Positions 52,484 to 61,819 of a stretch of DNA of 64,000 nt are shown here, in pieces. The stretch is from Streptomyces bottropensis ATCC 25435 (lineage in GTDB: Bacteria > Actinomycetota > Actinomycetes > Streptomycetales > Streptomycetaceae). The stretch spans positions 1,354,276 to 1,418,275 of the forward strand of contig NZ_KB911581.1 in assembly GCF_000383595.1 (NCBI RefSeq), in the 5' to 3' direction. The notes below the pieces were generated by a model, which was not told the DNA's origin, did not search any database, and saw nothing but the letters and a program-made list of their open reading frames with translations. Numbering within the stretch: position 1 is the stretch's first letter; every line of letters begins with the position of its first letter. The position numbers were made by a program, and so were the translations under genes.

Positions 52484-52656
52484 CGGGTGTGAATTCGACC
52501 ACGTCCGGACATGACCCGAGGGGTCCGGTCCGGTTGTGCTCGCGCGGTGCGGGCGGCGAATTCCAGCGGATCGGGACTCAGTGCATAGGCCCGCGCACAG
52601 CGGGTAGGCCTTGCTGCATCGTCTCTCGCTCGCGAAGCCGTCGTCAGGAGTAGACC

Positions 52657-53034
52657 GTGCTGCATCCGCCGCATTCGTCTCTGCAGGTCGCTGCTGTTCC
52701 GCCCCAGCGGGTGCCAGTGCGAGACCGGGATCAGGACGCCCCGTGGCACACGGAGGCCGTGTGCCGGCGCGACGAGGCCGGGCTGTTCTTCGCCCCCTCC
52801 AAGGAGCCCACCGCGTCCCGGCTCTCCCGCGAGGAAGCCGCCAAGCGCGTCTGTGCCCGCTGCCCCGTCATGGTCGAGTGCCGGGAACACGCACTCCTGC
52901 AACCAGAGCCCTACGGAGTCTGGGGCGGCCTGACAGCGGCCGAACGCCGGGTCGTCCTGGCCCGCAGGCGCCGCCGCGACCTGGAACTGAACAAGGCGGC
53001 ACGCACGAACGGGGCGATAGCCGCGGCCGGTTGA
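52657..53034 (+). CDS. WhiB-like Fe-S regulator
   Basis: A 125-residue Wbl protein. The four cluster Cys are 36, 66, 69 and 75 (CARC and EC), followed by the GVWGG turn (GVWGGLTAAERR) and a basic C-terminal tail (RRRRRDLELNK). It should bind a [4Fe-4S] cluster and act with the principal sigma factor. GTG 52657 follows AGGAG. From memory, the gene next to glpX in S. coelicolor is wblI, so this may be its orthologue. Confidence 0.92.
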   Translation: MLHPPHSSLQVAAVPPQRVPVRDRDQDAPWHTEAVCRRDEAGLFFAPSKEPTASRLSREEAAKRVCARCPVMVECREHALLQPEPYGVWGGLTAAERRVVLARRRRRDLELNKAARTNGAIAAAG

Positions 53035-53047
53035 CGCCGGTTCGGAC

Positions 53048-53090
53048 ATGGCGAGGGCGCCCTCTCCGCACAAGAGGGCGCCCTCGCCAT
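53048..53090. terminator. Bidirectional hairpin terminator
   Basis: An 18-bp perfect stem (ATGGCGAGGGCGCCCTCT / AGAGGGCGCCCTCGCCAT) with a 7-base loop lies between the convergent wbl and glpX genes. Confidence 0.85.
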
Positions 53091-53124
53091 GTACGGCCGC
53101 GCCGCGTGGGCGCGACCGGCGGAG

Positions 53125-54159
53125 CTACTTGGCCTTCTCGAAGTCGATCGAGCTGTAGGCCCGCAGCTTGCTCAGCCGGTGCGTCGAATCGATCCGTCGC
53201 ACCGTTCCCGACTTCGACCGCATCACGATCGAGTCGGTCGTCGCGGTCTCCGAGCGGTAGCGCACACCCCGCAGCAGCTCCCCGTCCGTGATGCCGGTCG
53301 CCACGAAGAACACGTTCTCCCCGGACACCAGGTCGTCGGTCGTCAGGACCCGGTCGAGGTCGTGGCCCGCGTCGATCGCCCGCTGCCGCTCCGCGTCGTC
53401 CTTCGGCCACAGCTTGCCCTGGATGGTGCCGCCGAGGCACTTCACCGCGCAGGCCGAGATGATGCCCTCGGGCGTGCCGCCGACCCCGAGCAGCAGATCG
53501 ACACCGGTGCCCTCCCGCAGCGCCAGGATCGAGCCGGCGACATCCCCGTCGGAGATCAGCTTGATCCGTGCTCCGGCCTCGCGGATCTCCTTGATGATCC
53601 CTTCGTGCCGGGGCCGGTCGAGGATGACCACGGTCACGTCGTCCGGCGCGGACCGCTTGGCCTTGGCCACGCGACGGATGTTCACGGAGATCGGCGCGTC
53701 GATGTCGACGAAGTCGGCCGCCTCGGGCCCGGTGACCAGCTTGTCCATGTAGAAGACGGCCGAGGGGTCGAACATCGTGCCCCGGTCGGCGGCCGCGAGC
53801 ACGGCGATCGCGTTGGTCATGCCCTTGGCCGTGAGCGTCGTGCCGTCGATCGGGTCGACGGCGATGTCGCACTCCGGGCCGGTGCCGTCACCGACGCGCT
53901 CGCCGTTGAAGAGCATCGGGGCCTCGTCCTTCTCGCCCTCCCCGATCACGACGACGCCGTTCATGGACACGGTGGAGACGAGGGTCCGCATGGCGCGCAC
54001 GGCGGCGCCGTCCGCCCCGTTCTTGTCGCCGCGCCCGACCCAGCGGCCCGCAGCCATCGCGGCGGCCTCGGTCACCCGGACGAGTTCCAGGGCGAGGTTG
54101 CGGTCGGGGGCCTCGGAGGGCACTTCCAGTTCGGACGGCAGCTGATGATTCTCGGTCAT
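53125..54159 (-). CDS. glpX: Class II fructose-1,6-bisphosphatase GlpX
   Basis: A 344-residue GlpX phosphatase, the gluconeogenic FBPase of actinobacteria. Li-sensitive phosphatase metal motif [23 protein letters not shown] with Glu ligands near residue 60, and [12 protein letters not shown] in the second half. Acts on fructose-1,6-bisphosphate in the cytoplasm. It diverges from the DUF4245 gene across 125 bases. Confidence 0.96.
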   Translation of the reverse strand: MTENHQLPSELEVPSEAPDRNLALELVRVTEAAAMAAGRWVGRGDKNGADGAAVRAMRTLVSTVSMNGVVVIGEGEKDEAPMLFNGERVGDGTGPECDIAVDPIDGTTLTAKGMTNAIAVLAAADRGTMFDPSAVFYMDKLVTGPEAADFVDIDAPISVNIRRVAKAKRSAPDDVTVVILDRPRHEGIIKEIREAGARIKLISDGDVAGSILALREGTGVDLLLGVGGTPEGIISACAVKCLGGTIQGKLWPKDDAERQRAIDAGHDLDRVLTTDDLVSGENVFFVATGITDGELLRGVRYRSETATTDSIVMRSKSGTVRRIDSTHRLSKLRAYSSIDFEKAK

Positions 54160-54284
54160 CGGAGCGCACCTTTCTGATACGACGACGGCCGGATGAGGGT
54201 TCCGCCCGACTCTATCGTCAGTCCGACTAAATGAGCAGGGGCCCCCACGGATGAGCGGGCCGGTGCACCTGCGACGATGAGGAC

Positions 54285-54803
54285 GTGGCAGGTACGAAAG
54301 GCAAGCAGACCGTTCGCGACATGGTCCTCTCCCTGGGGATCATTGTGCTGGCGGCATGGGTCATCTATCTCTTCATCCCGCACGACGAGACCGAGCAGGA
54401 GCCGAAGCGCGTCGACTACCGCGTCGAACTGCTGACGGCGCGTCGCGCGGCCTCCTACCCGGTGGTCGCGCCCGAGGGGCTGCCCAAGACCTGGAAGGCG
54501 ACCTCCGTCCGCTTCCGGGGCGACGAGTCGGACCACTGGCACCTCGGCTTCCACGACCCCGACGGCCAGTACGTGGCGGTCGAGCAGTCCGCGGAGAAGC
54601 CGTCCCGGTTCGTCGCGGACGCCACCCAGGACGCGCGGAAGACCGGTACGACGCAGGAGATCGGCGACGAGACCTGGACCCGCTACGAGGGCGACCGCTA
54701 CGACGCCCTCGTCCTGAGCGGCGAGGGCTCCACGACCGTGGTCACGGGCTCCGCGTCGTTCGACCGGCTGACGAAGATGGCCGAGGCGCTCAGGACCGGG
54801 TGA
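54285..54803 (+). CDS. DUF4245 membrane-anchored protein
   Basis: A 172-residue actinobacterial protein with one N-terminal membrane helix (about 13-30, [17 protein letters not shown]) and an extracellular domain (about 50-170) rich in beta strands, including [19 protein letters not shown]. Function unknown. It is conserved beside glpX in many actinomycetes. GTG start 54285. Confidence 0.9.
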   Translation: MAGTKGKQTVRDMVLSLGIIVLAAWVIYLFIPHDETEQEPKRVDYRVELLTARRAASYPVVAPEGLPKTWKATSVRFRGDESDHWHLGFHDPDGQYVAVEQSAEKPSRFVADATQDARKTGTTQEIGDETWTRYEGDRYDALVLSGEGSTTVVTGSASFDRLTKMAEALRTG

Positions 54804-54836
54804 CGGGCGCGGGTGGTGAACCCGCCGCGAACGTGA

Positions 54837-54870
54837 CGAAGGGCCCCGGCGAGAACGCCGGGGCCCTTCG
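54837..54870. terminator. Hairpin terminator after DUF4245 gene
   Basis: CGAAGGGCCCCGGCG and CGCCGGGGCCCTTCG form a perfect 15-bp stem around AGAA. Convergent nitroreductase end lies 56 bases on, so it can serve both. Confidence 0.85.
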
Positions 54871-54926
54871 TGGTGTGCGACTGCGGGTGGTGCGTCGCTG
54901 CGGGTGGTGCGTCGCGGCGGTGGGAC

Positions 54927-55517
54927 TCAGACCGTGGTGACGACGTGGTCGAAGTCGAGCCGCGGGGAGCGCGGGTAGGACGCGCCCTCGCCGGGACGGC
55001 CGATGTTGACCACCATCAGCGGGGTGTGGTCGTCGTCCAGGAACTCCTTCTGGACCCCGGCGAAGTCGAAGCCGGTCATCGGGCCCGCGGCCAGGCCGGC
55101 GGCGCGGACGCCGATGATGAAGTAGGCGGCCTGCAGGGCGGCGTTCATGCCGGCGGCGGACTCACGGGCGGCGCGCTCGGCGAAGAAGAGGTCCTTGGCC
55201 TGCGGGAACGCCGGGAACAGGGCCGGCAGCTCCTCGTGGAACTCGTTGTCCGCGGCGAGGATCGCGACCAGGGGAGCGGTGGCGGTCTTGGCCTGGTTGC
55301 CCTCGGCCATGTGCGGCACCAGACGCTCACGGGCCTCGGCGGAGCGGACCAGGACGATGCGCAGCGGGGTCTGGTTGAACGCGGTCGGGCCGTACTTGAC
55401 CAGGTCGTAGATCGCCTGCACCTGCTCCTCGGTCACCGGCTCGTCGGTGAACGTGTTCGCGGTGTGGGCCTCGCGGAACAGCAGGTCCTGGGCGGCGGGG
55501 TCAAGAACGAGGGACAT
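54927..55517 (-). CDS. Nitroreductase-family oxidoreductase (RutE/HadB-like)
   Basis: A 196-residue FMN-dependent nitroreductase of the malonic semialdehyde reductase type (RutE). LFREAHTANTFTDEPVTEEQ and YGPTAFNQTPLRIVLVRS are FMN-binding blocks; GMNAALQAAYFIIGVRAAGL and GPMTGFD follow. Probably reduces an aldehyde, quinone or nitro compound with NAD(P)H; no pathway neighbours. The direct repeat GTTCAAAGTTCAA at 55571-55583 lies upstream and may bind a regulator. Confidence 0.88.
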   Translation of the reverse strand: MSLVLDPAAQDLLFREAHTANTFTDEPVTEEQVQAIYDLVKYGPTAFNQTPLRIVLVRSAEARERLVPHMAEGNQAKTATAPLVAILAADNEFHEELPALFPAFPQAKDLFFAERAARESAAGMNAALQAAYFIIGVRAAGLAAGPMTGFDFAGVQKEFLDDDHTPLMVVNIGRPGEGASYPRSPRLDFDHVVTTV

Positions 55518-55656
55518 GAGGCAACTTTCGTGCGAGAGGAGGTGTACGTCCTCGACCGTACGCGAAGGAAGTTCAAAGTTCAACCAAAGCCTGATCGTGG
55601 TGATCTGCTTCACAGCGCCTCGGTGTTCGGGGCCCCCTCGCGACGGGCCGCCGGAG

Positions 55657-55941
55657 TCACCTGCCCCGGCCCGCCGCCTCCGCGTCGCCCTCGTCGTCCT
55701 CCGCCAGTGCCGCGTCCAGCCGCGCCCGCGCCCCGTCCAGCCAGCGGCGGCAGACCTTGGCCAGCTCCTCGCCGCGCTCCCAGAGGGCGAGGGACTCCTC
55801 CAACGTCGTACCGCCCGCCTCCAGGCGACGCACGACGTCGATCAGCTCGTCCCGCGCCTGCTCGTACCCCAGGGCGCGGTCGGTCTCGGAGGCCCCGGCC
55901 GCCTCGGTCGTCCCGTCGGCCTCGCTCACGTTGCTGGTCAT
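55657..55941 (-). CDS. xseB: Exodeoxyribonuclease VII small subunit
   Basis: A 94-residue XseB: helical hairpin with GYEQARDELIDVVRRLEAGG and LEESLALWERGEELAKVCR, the family signature. Forms the multi-subunit nuclease with XseA. Starts ten bases after the xseA stop, in the same operon. An acidic tail of 20 residues follows the conserved part. Confidence 0.95.
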   Translation of the reverse strand: MTSNVSEADGTTEAAGASETDRALGYEQARDELIDVVRRLEAGGTTLEESLALWERGEELAKVCRRWLDGARARLDAALAEDDEGDAEAAGRGR

Positions 55942-55951
55942 GCGGCCCACC

Positions 55952-57238
55952 TTATGCGTCCCCTCCGACAGTCCCGGGTGCGCCGACAGTCCCGGGTGCG
56001 CCGAGCGCCCCCGGGGAGTCCCCGGTCCCCGCGCCGTCGGCCCGGACGGCGAACTCGCCCTCGGCCACCCGTGCCCGCAGCGGCTCCCCGGCTTCGACCT
56101 CGTCCGGCGCGCGGACCACATGGCCGTCGGACTTCTGCAGCACCGCGTACCCCCGCTGGAGCGTCGCCGCGGGGGAGAGGGCCACCACGCGCGCGTGCGT
56201 GTGCGTCAACTCCGAGACCGCGCGGTCCAGATGGTGCCCCAGGCAGCGGCGGCCCCGGTCCAGCAGCGAGCCCACGTGGTCGGCGCGCTCGTCGATCATG
56301 CGGTGCGGATCCTCCATCGAGGGGCGCGCGAGGGCATGCGCGAGCCCCCGCTCCTCGCGCTCCACGAACGCCTCCACGCACCGGCGCGCCCGGTCGCGCA
56401 GCCACCGCACCCGCTCGTACTCCTCGCCCACGTCCGGCACGACCTTCTTGGCCGCGTCGGTCGGCGTGGACGCGCGCAGGTCCGCCACGTAGTCCAGCAG
56501 CGGGGTGTCCGGCTCGTGCCCGATCGCCGACACGACCGGCGTACGACAGGACGCGACGGCCCGGACGAGCTGTTCGTCGGAGAACGGCAGCAGGTCCTCG
56601 ACGCTGCCTCCGCCGCGCGCCACGACGATGACGTCCACGTCGGCCATCGCGTCCAGCTCCTTCACCGCCTGCACGACCTGGGGCACCGCGTGCACCCCCT
56701 GCACGGCGACGTTGCGCACCTCGAAGCGGACGGCCGGCCAGCGGTGCCGGGCGTTCTCCAGCACGTCCCGCTCGGCCGCCGAGGCCCGGCCGCACACCAG
56801 CCCGATCAGCTGCGGCAGGAAGGGCAGCGCCTTCTTCCGCTCCGGCGCGAACAGCCCCTCCGCGGCCAGCGACTTCTTCAACTGTTCCAGCCGGGCCAGC
56901 AGTTCACCGACTCCGACCGGCTTTATCTCCGTGGCCCGCAGCGACAGCTGGCCGCGCGGCGCGTACCACTCCGGTTTCGCGAGGACGACGACCCGGGCGC
57001 CCTCGCTGACCACGTCGGCCACCGCGTCGAACACCTGCCGGTAGCAGGTCACGCCCACGGAGATGTCGTGCGACGGGTCCCGCAGCGTGAGGAACACGAC
57101 GCCCGCGCCCGGACGCCGCGACAGCTGGGTGATCTGCCCCTCGACCCACACCGCGCCGAGCCGGTCGATCCAGCCGCCGATGAGGCGGGAGACCTCGCCG
57201 ACGGGGAGGGGGGATTCGGCGGACGTGTTGAGTGCCAT
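55952..57238 (-). CDS. xseA: Exodeoxyribonuclease VII large subunit
   Basis: A 428-residue XseA. N-terminal OB-fold (about 20-110: [17 protein letters not shown]), catalytic domain (about 135-330) with [33 protein letters not shown] block, [18 protein letters not shown] (catalytic Asp and Arg/Gly loop) and [29 protein letters not shown] split over conserved residues, then a coiled coil. Degrades single-stranded DNA from both ends. ATG 57238 gives the expected N-terminus. Confidence 0.95.
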   Translation of the reverse strand: MALNTSAESPLPVGEVSRLIGGWIDRLGAVWVEGQITQLSRRPGAGVVFLTLRDPSHDISVGVTCYRQVFDAVADVVSEGARVVVLAKPEWYAPRGQLSLRATEIKPVGVGELLARLEQLKKSLAAEGLFAPERKKALPFLPQLIGLVCGRASAAERDVLENARHRWPAVRFEVRNVAVQGVHAVPQVVQAVKELDAMADVDVIVVARGGGSVEDLLPFSDEQLVRAVASCRTPVVSAIGHEPDTPLLDYVADLRASTPTDAAKKVVPDVGEEYERVRWLRDRARRCVEAFVEREERGLAHALARPSMEDPHRMIDERADHVGSLLDRGRRCLGHHLDRAVSELTHTHARVVALSPAATLQRGYAVLQKSDGHVVRAPDEVEAGEPLRARVAEGEFAVRADGAGTGDSPGALGAPGTVGAPGTVGGDA

Positions 57239-57328
57239 GCGCCGAGGGTAGCGGGGGGTACGGACAGGGCCCTGTCGCGAGTTCGGGGGTGTGGTGCGGT
57301 GGTGCGGTGCGTTTTCGGGTGCGGGTCC

Positions 57329-57363
57329 GTCGTGGTCGCTCGCGCAGTTCCCCGCGCCCCTGA
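57329..57363 (+). repeat. Dispersed Streptomyces intergenic repeat, copy 3
   Basis: Same family as the elements at 7951-7985 and 36988-37022, differing mainly in the middle (GTCGCTCGCGCAG). It forms the left arm of the long inverted repeat ending at 57487. Confidence 0.7.
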
Positions 57364-57487
57364 AAGCCCAGGCCCCCGCGGGCCTGAAAGAAGTCGGGCC
57401 CTGCGTCCCTGGAAGGCCACGGCGCCGCGGGCCTGAAAAGCGCGGGGCGCAGCCCCTGCTTCTCAGGGGCGCGGGGAACTGCGCGAG
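57339..57487. repeat. 25-bp inverted repeat filling the xseA-ispH gap
   Basis: Bases 57339-57363 are perfectly complementary to 57463-57487, 99 bases apart. Both arms are copies of the dispersed intergenic element in opposite orientation. Inside, CCGCGGGCCTGAAA occurs twice (near 57377 and 57425). This explains most of the 348-base gap 57239-57586; the rest holds the divergent promoters of xseA and ispH, and I see no gene. Confidence 0.75.
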
Positions 57488-57586
57488 AAGCCCCACCGGA
57501 CCAGCACCTCAAACGAACGAACCCCCCGCCCCTCCCCCCGCTTCCCTGGCGGAGCACCCGCCGGGGAACCCCCTACGATGGAAGGC

Positions 57587-58588
57587 ATGACCGCTTCGCC
57601 TGGCCGCCGCCGTGTCCTCCTCGCCGCCCCGCGCGGCTACTGCGCGGGTGTCGACCGCGCGGTGATCGCCGTCGAGAAGGCCCTGGAGCAGTACGGGGCC
57701 CCGATCTACGTCCGCCACGAGATCGTCCACAACAAATACGTCGTGCAGACGCTGGAGCGGAAGGGCGCCATCTTCGTCGAGCAGACGGAGGAGGTCCCCG
57801 AGGGGAACATCGTCATGTTCTCGGCGCACGGCGTCGCCCCGACCGTCCACGACGAGGCCGCCCGCGGCAAGCTCGCCACCATCGACGCGACCTGCCCGCT
57901 GGTCACCAAGGTCCACAAGGAAGCCATCCGGTACGCCCAGGACGACTTCGACATCCTCCTGATCGGGCACGAGGGGCACGAGGAGGTCATCGGCACCTCG
58001 GGCGAGGCGCCGGACCACATCCAGCTCGTCGACGGCCCCGAGGACGTCGCCAAGGTCGAGGTCCGCGACCCGTCGAAGATCGTCTGGCTCTCCCAGACCA
58101 CCCTCTCCGTCGACGAGACGATGGAGACGGTCGGCGCGCTCAAGCAGAAGTTCCCGCTGCTCGTCTCGCCGCCCAGCGACGACATCTGCTACGCCACGCA
58201 GAACCGCCAGCTCGCCGTGAAGCAGATGGGCGCCGAGGCGGAACTGGTCATCGTGGTCGGCTCCCGCAACTCCTCCAACTCGGTCCGGCTCGTCGAGGTC
58301 GCCAAGCTCGCCGGCTCGCGCGAGGCCTACCTCGTGGACTTCGCGAGCGAGATCGACGAGGCCTGGCTGGAGGGCGTGGAGACCGTCGGCGTCACCTCGG
58401 GCGCCTCCGTGCCGGAGGTCCTCGTCGAGGAGGTCCTCGAATGGCTCTCCCAGCGCGGTTACGGAGATGTCGAACTGGTCAAGGCCGCCGAGGAGTCGAT
58501 CACCTTCTCCCTGCCCAAGGAACTCCGCCGCGACCTGCGCGAGGAGGCCGCCTCCCTGGTCGCCGAGCGCACCGGACAGGGCGCCTGA
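57587..58588 (+). CDS. ispH: 4-hydroxy-3-methylbut-2-enyl diphosphate reductase IspH (LytB)
   Basis: A 333-residue last enzyme of the MEP isoprenoid pathway, reducing HMBPP to IPP and DMAPP with a [4Fe-4S] cluster. Cluster Cys lie in [10 protein letters not shown] (Cys19), [11 protein letters not shown] and [11 protein letters not shown]. The substrate loop [10 protein letters not shown] and the [10 protein letters not shown] end are also present. ATG 57587 is preferred over ATG 57578, because TACGAT at 57573-57578 may be a -10 for a leaderless mRNA. It supplies precursors for the cis-prenyltransferase among others. Confidence 0.95.
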   Translation: MTASPGRRRVLLAAPRGYCAGVDRAVIAVEKALEQYGAPIYVRHEIVHNKYVVQTLERKGAIFVEQTEEVPEGNIVMFSAHGVAPTVHDEAARGKLATIDATCPLVTKVHKEAIRYAQDDFDILLIGHEGHEEVIGTSGEAPDHIQLVDGPEDVAKVEVRDPSKIVWLSQTTLSVDETMETVGALKQKFPLLVSPPSDDICYATQNRQLAVKQMGAEAELVIVVGSRNSSNSVRLVEVAKLAGSREAYLVDFASEIDEAWLEGVETVGVTSGASVPEVLVEEVLEWLSQRGYGDVELVKAAEESITFSLPKELRRDLREEAASLVAERTGQGA

Positions 58589-58604
58589 CCCTCCCCGCAT
58601 CCGC

Positions 58605-58642
58605 CGTACGGCCCCGGAACGTGAAGGTTCCGGGGCCGTACG
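58605..58642. terminator. Hairpin terminator after ispH
   Basis: A 16-bp perfect stem (CGTACGGCCCCGGAAC / GTTCCGGGGCCGTACG) with loop GTGAAG, beginning 16 bases after the ispH stop. Confidence 0.85.
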
Positions 58643-58729
58643 CGTCCCACGGCGTGAGAATCCGGGCGCCCGGCGGCGGCCGGGCACCTCGCCGGCGTGA
58701 CTGTCAGTCGTACGACGTAACGTAGGGCC

Positions 58730-59476
58730 ATGCACATCTTCGGCGTGGACATCGGTGGTTCCGGGATCAAGGGCGCACCCGTGGACCTGGACCTGGGCGA
58801 CCTGGCGGACGAGCGACACAAGGTGCTGACGCCGCACCCGGCGACGCCCGACTCGGTGGCCGACGGGGTCAAGGAGGTCGTCGACCACTTCGGGTGGACC
58901 GGCCCGGTCGGCATCACCTTCCCCGGCGTGGTCACGGGCGGCGCCACGATCCGTACGGCGGCCAACGTCGACAAGAGCTGGATCGACGTCGACGCGCGCG
59001 CCCTGCTGAGCGAGCGCATCGGCGGCCTGCCGGTGACCGTGGTGAACGACGCGGACGCGGCGGGCGTCGCCGAGATGCAGTTCGGAGCCGGGCGCGACCG
59101 TCAGGGCACGGTCATCCTGCTCACCTTCGGCACGGGCATCGGCAGCGCCGTCTTCTCCGACGGCGTCCTCGTCCCCAACACGGAGCTGGGCCACCTGGAG
59201 CTGGACGGCCACGACGCCGAGACCCGCGCCTCCACCAAGGCCAAGGAAGACCACGACCTGACCTATGAGCACTGGGCCAGGCGCGTCACCAAGTACCTTG
59301 CCCACGTCGAGATGCTCTTCTCGCCCGAGCTGTTCATCATCGGCGGCGGCGTCAGCCGCAAGTCGGCGAAGTTCCTGCACCTGCTTGAGGGGATCAGGGC
59401 GGAGATCGTCCCGGCCCAGCTGCAGAACAACGCGGGCATCGTGGGCGCGGCGATGCGGGCGGCGAAGGCCGGCTAG
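58730..59476 (+). CDS. ppgK: Polyphosphate glucokinase
   Basis: A 248-residue ROK-type kinase that phosphorylates glucose with polyphosphate or [16 protein letters not shown] (phosphate 1), [24 protein letters not shown] (catalytic Asp), [12 protein letters not shown] (phosphate 2) and the polyphosphate-linked [17 protein letters not shown]. Length matches actinobacterial PPGK. The upstream GTCGTACGACGTAACGT holds a TCGTACGA palindrome near a TAACGT -10. Confidence 0.95.
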   Translation: MHIFGVDIGGSGIKGAPVDLDLGDLADERHKVLTPHPATPDSVADGVKEVVDHFGWTGPVGITFPGVVTGGATIRTAANVDKSWIDVDARALLSERIGGLPVTVVNDADAAGVAEMQFGAGRDRQGTVILLTFGTGIGSAVFSDGVLVPNTELGHLELDGHDAETRASTKAKEDHDLTYEHWARRVTKYLAHVEMLFSPELFIIGGGVSRKSAKFLHLLEGIRAEIVPAQLQNNAGIVGAAMRAAKAG

Positions 59477-59526
59477 GAGCGGGCGGCGCACCGGGGCGGG
59501 GCGCGGGCGGGAGCCCGCAACGCCCC

Positions 59527-60282
59527 CTAGCGCCCCCGGGGGACGGTGTCGCGCGGCTGGGCCGGGGGCCTCGGGGTACGCGGCCCGCCCGGCCGGTGGC
59601 CGTCCGGGGTCCGGGGCCGGACACGGGCCGCCCGCCCCGGAACATCCGCTTCCGGGACCCGGCGCTGCCTGCCCTGCCCCCCGACCCGCGCCCGGCCCTC
59701 CCGGACGTACCGCTCCCGCTCGGCAGCCCGGTGGGCCATCAGCCGGAGCTTGCGCACGGTCACGATGACACCGGCGACGAGCGTGCCGCCGTACAACCAG
59801 CCCGCCTGCATGGCGAGGGCGGTGACAAGAGCCATGAGATGCCCGCCGAGGCCGCCCTCCCCCTCGGCCAGCAGCGGCAGTCCGGCCGCGAAGGCGATCG
59901 GGACGACGACGGGGGCGCTCGCCAGGTCGCCGCGCCGCACCCACACCGCAGTCAACGCGCTGACCAGCAGGAACAGCACCCCGTAGACGGCCGGGGACGC
60001 GCCGAACAGCAGCCGGTCGAGGCAGGCGAGCACGAACATCGCCGCCCCGCAGAACAACCCGCAGCCCAGGTCGGTGAGGCGTGGATTCGGCATCCGGCGC
60101 ACGGCCCGCGCGACGCTCCGCACGGCTCGGACCGGCGGGGGTACGGGCCCGCGCGCGACCGGAGCACGAGGCGGCACGCTCGCGCCGGGTGCCCGGCCCC
60201 CTCTGCCGGCCTGCGGGGGAAGAGGCGGTGTGCCGCGCGGCGGCCCGGTCCGAGGGGGATGCGTCCTCTGTTGCTGCTCCAC
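59527..60282 (-). CDS. Four-helix membrane protein with disordered termini (DUF6542-like)
   Basis: A 251-residue protein. Residues 1-62 and 195-251 are Pro/Arg-rich and disordered; about 68-175 contain four membrane helices (LGCGLFCGAAMFVLACLD, YGVLFLLVSALTAVWV, VVVPIAFAAGLPLL, TALAMQAGWLYGGTLVAGVIV). The RLTDLGCGLF start of helix 1 resembles the actinomycete DUF6542 family that sits beside ychF. Function unknown. It diverges from ychF. Confidence 0.78.
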   Translation of the reverse strand: MEQQQRTHPPRTGPPRGTPPLPPQAGRGGRAPGASVPPRAPVARGPVPPPVRAVRSVARAVRRMPNPRLTDLGCGLFCGAAMFVLACLDRLLFGASPAVYGVLFLLVSALTAVWVRRGDLASAPVVVPIAFAAGLPLLAEGEGGLGGHLMALVTALAMQAGWLYGGTLVAGVIVTVRKLRLMAHRAAERERYVREGRARVGGQGRQRRVPEADVPGRAARVRPRTPDGHRPGGPRTPRPPAQPRDTVPRGR

Positions 60283-60508
60283 TCGTCCAACTTAGGTCGG
60301 TTAATGTGCCGAATGGGTTCAGAGACACGCCGTCGAGCGGACCTTGGCCAAGCGTTCGACAGTTCGCCGGACCGAGTGTCGGCACGCCGTAAACTGGGGG
60401 ATCGGCCGGTCCTCCGGCCGCTGGGGCACGATCCGCCGGACTGGCCTCAGGCCCTGCCGCTCCAGCCCCCCGGCCGCCTGGCCCTCCTACATACGGGAAG
60501 TCGCAAAC

Positions 60509-61597
<1,089 letters not shown>

Positions 61598-61819
61598 TCG
61601 TGCTGTCGCTGTGCGTCCAGAGATTCGTCGAGCGTGCAGGTCAGAAGGGGTCGTCTCCTCCCGGGGCCGGCCCCTTCGTGGTCACCGTGCCGGAGGGGCG
61701 CTGGATGTTCTGACGCCGGATCGGCCGGCGTCTCCCTCATGACGTGGGCCGCGAACGCCCGTCGAGGCCCGGTGCGGGCGGTGGCAGGATGCGGGGAGGG
61801 CCGGAGAGGGGCGGGACGG

